64,000 nucleotides of DNA, taken from contig NZ_CP107880.1 in assembly GCF_036013745.1 (NCBI RefSeq), forward strand, positions 2,914,001-2,978,000. Reading direction: 5' to 3'. The notes under the pieces are model-generated. The model saw only the letters and a program-made list of their open reading frames with translations, was not told where the DNA came from and did not search any database. The stretch comes from Streptomyces sp. NBC_00483 (lineage in GTDB: Bacteria > Actinomycetota > Actinomycetes > Streptomycetales > Streptomycetaceae). Position 1 is the stretch's first letter. Each line of letters begins with the position of its first letter. Made by a program: the position numbers and the translations under genes. Below, one piece after another: positions 63,299 through 64,000 of this stretch.

Positions 63299-64000
63299 CT
63301 AGGAAGCGGGCGGGCTCCCAGCCTGCGGAGTTGGGCCGAACGGGTGGAGCCCGGCGGCGCGCGCCGCGTCCCGCAGCACGCCGCGCAGCATCTCCGGGGT
63401 GAGCCGGCCGGTGAAAGTGTTGCGCTGGCTCACGTGGAAGCAGCCGAAGAGGGAGAGCCTCTCGATGCCCTCAGCCCCCTCAGTCCCTCCAGTCCCTTCG
63501 AGGTCGACGCGAGTGCCGTGGGCGAAGGTGGGGCGCGGGCGCGGTACCGCCCAGCCCGCCTCGGCGAAGGCCGGCAGCGCCGCCTGCCAGCCGAACGCGC
63601 CGAGCACGACGACCGCGCGCAGGGTGGGCCGCAGCAGGTTCAGCTCCTGGACGAGCCAGGGGCGGCAGGTGTCGCGTTCGGCCGGGGTCGGCTTGTTGGC
63701 GGGTGGCGCGCAGTGCACGGGCGACGTGATGCGGACGCCGTGCAGGGTCAGCCCGTCGTCGGCGCTCACGGCGTCCGGCCGGGACGCGAGCCCGATGTCG
63801 TACAGGGCCCGGTAGAGGACATCGCCCGACCGGTCCCCCGTGGCTGCTTCTACTGGGGGACGCCCCCAGACCCCCGGCCCGGCCCGTCCGGTTGGCGCCG
63901 TGCGCGGCGGGCGCGAGGCCGACGATCAGGAGCGGCGCGTCGTGCGGCCCGAAGCCGGGCACCGGGCGCCCCCAGTACGTCCAGTCGGCGAAGGCGGCGC
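63299..64000 (-). pseudogene. Type 5 uracil-DNA glycosylase, frameshifted by a repeat insertion
   Basis: Two parts of one UDG lie in different frames. The N-terminal part (from the window edge to about 63879) reads [19 protein letters not shown]...ANRTGR. The C-terminal part (from about 63841 down to 63299) resumes with [19 protein letters not shown] and continues to the motif FHVSQRNTFTGRLTPEML. Between them 37 nt (63842-63878), palindromic and of Streptomyces-repeat type, replace the expected six (coding Met-Phe), a net +31 shift. The interruption sits in the conserved motif, so the enzyme is almost certainly inactive unless the frame is rescued. Confidence 0.85.
63842..63878. mobile_element. 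Small palindromic repeat inserted in the UDG gene
   Basis: The 37-nt insert has a core CTGGGGGACGCCCCCAG (a 7-bp perfect stem with a short loop) plus flanks ending in ACCCCC. Similar GGGG...GCCCC palindromes occur in the repeat island at 44130-44230. Probably a REP-like or MITE-like element. Confidence 0.7.

Overview
The window is a high-GC actinobacterial chromosome segment, almost certainly Streptomyces. GTG and TTG starts are common, third codon positions are strongly GC, and the gene order is the conserved Streptomyces core block (tkt-tal-zwf-opcA-pgl, pgi, secG-tpiA-pgk-gap, whiA-yvcK-rapZ-uvrC, uvrA, uvrB). Developmental and regulatory families typical of the genus are present (WhiA, XRE/DUF5753 with DUF397 and an anti-sigma-like ATPase). 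I saw no rRNA, tRNA, CRISPR array, prophage or intact insertion sequence.

Layout. 1-5486: pentose-phosphate operon on the plus strand (transketolase 3' end, tal, zwf, opcA, pgl), closed by a hairpin. 5485-12000: minus-strand central metabolism (DUF2087 protein, pgi, an RbpA-family RNA polymerase-binding protein, secG, tpiA, pgk, gap). 12100-15082: a large secreted M14 carboxypeptidase. 15292-20508: the overlapping operon uvrC-rapZ-yvcK-whiA. 20671-22770: an XRE-like regulator and a PfkB sugar kinase. 22858-25911: uvrA. 26220-29700: mycothiol-dependent isomerase, metallo-beta-lactamase-fold hydrolase, aroQ, a cation/proton antiporter and a small barrel protein. 29828-35858: terC behind a predicted yybP-ykoY (Mn2+) riboswitch, two TerD-family genes and uvrB. 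35923-46443: MHYT membrane protein, secreted GDPD, ogt, MFS exporter, cupin, fdhA, psuG plus a PfkB kinase, a 0.6-kb repeat-rich non-coding island, a methyltransferase and a CorA transporter. 46504-55037: accessory genes, including an orphan GltD, an XRE/DUF397/ATPase regulatory cluster and an EEP nuclease. 55067-64000: FUSC protein, 2'-5' RNA ligase-like protein, nucleotidyltransferase, NCS1 permease with a divergent GntR regulator, 2Fe-2S protein, prolyl aminopeptidase, NarK-type transporter and a broken uracil-DNA glycosylase gene.

The most interesting thread is a DNA-damage regulon. Four perfect copies of the RecA-independent damage promoter (TTGTCRGTG-N8-TANNNT, the PafBC/RecA-NDp type known from mycobacteria and from Streptomyces recA) precede uvrA, uvrB, the terD operon and ogt. 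A degenerate copy with identical spacing precedes uvrC. In uvrB, uvrC and ogt exactly 7 nt separate the -10 hexamer from ATG, predicting leaderless mRNAs. The arrangement would bring the sporulation regulator WhiA (through the uvrC operon) and a TerD/TerC metal-stress module with its own riboswitch under the same damage signal.

A second thread is genome wear. At least nine genes have short tandem duplications spanning their stop codons. There are longer minisatellites (53 bp between 43739 and 43980), and the uracil-DNA glycosylase gene is frameshifted by a small palindromic repeat insertion.
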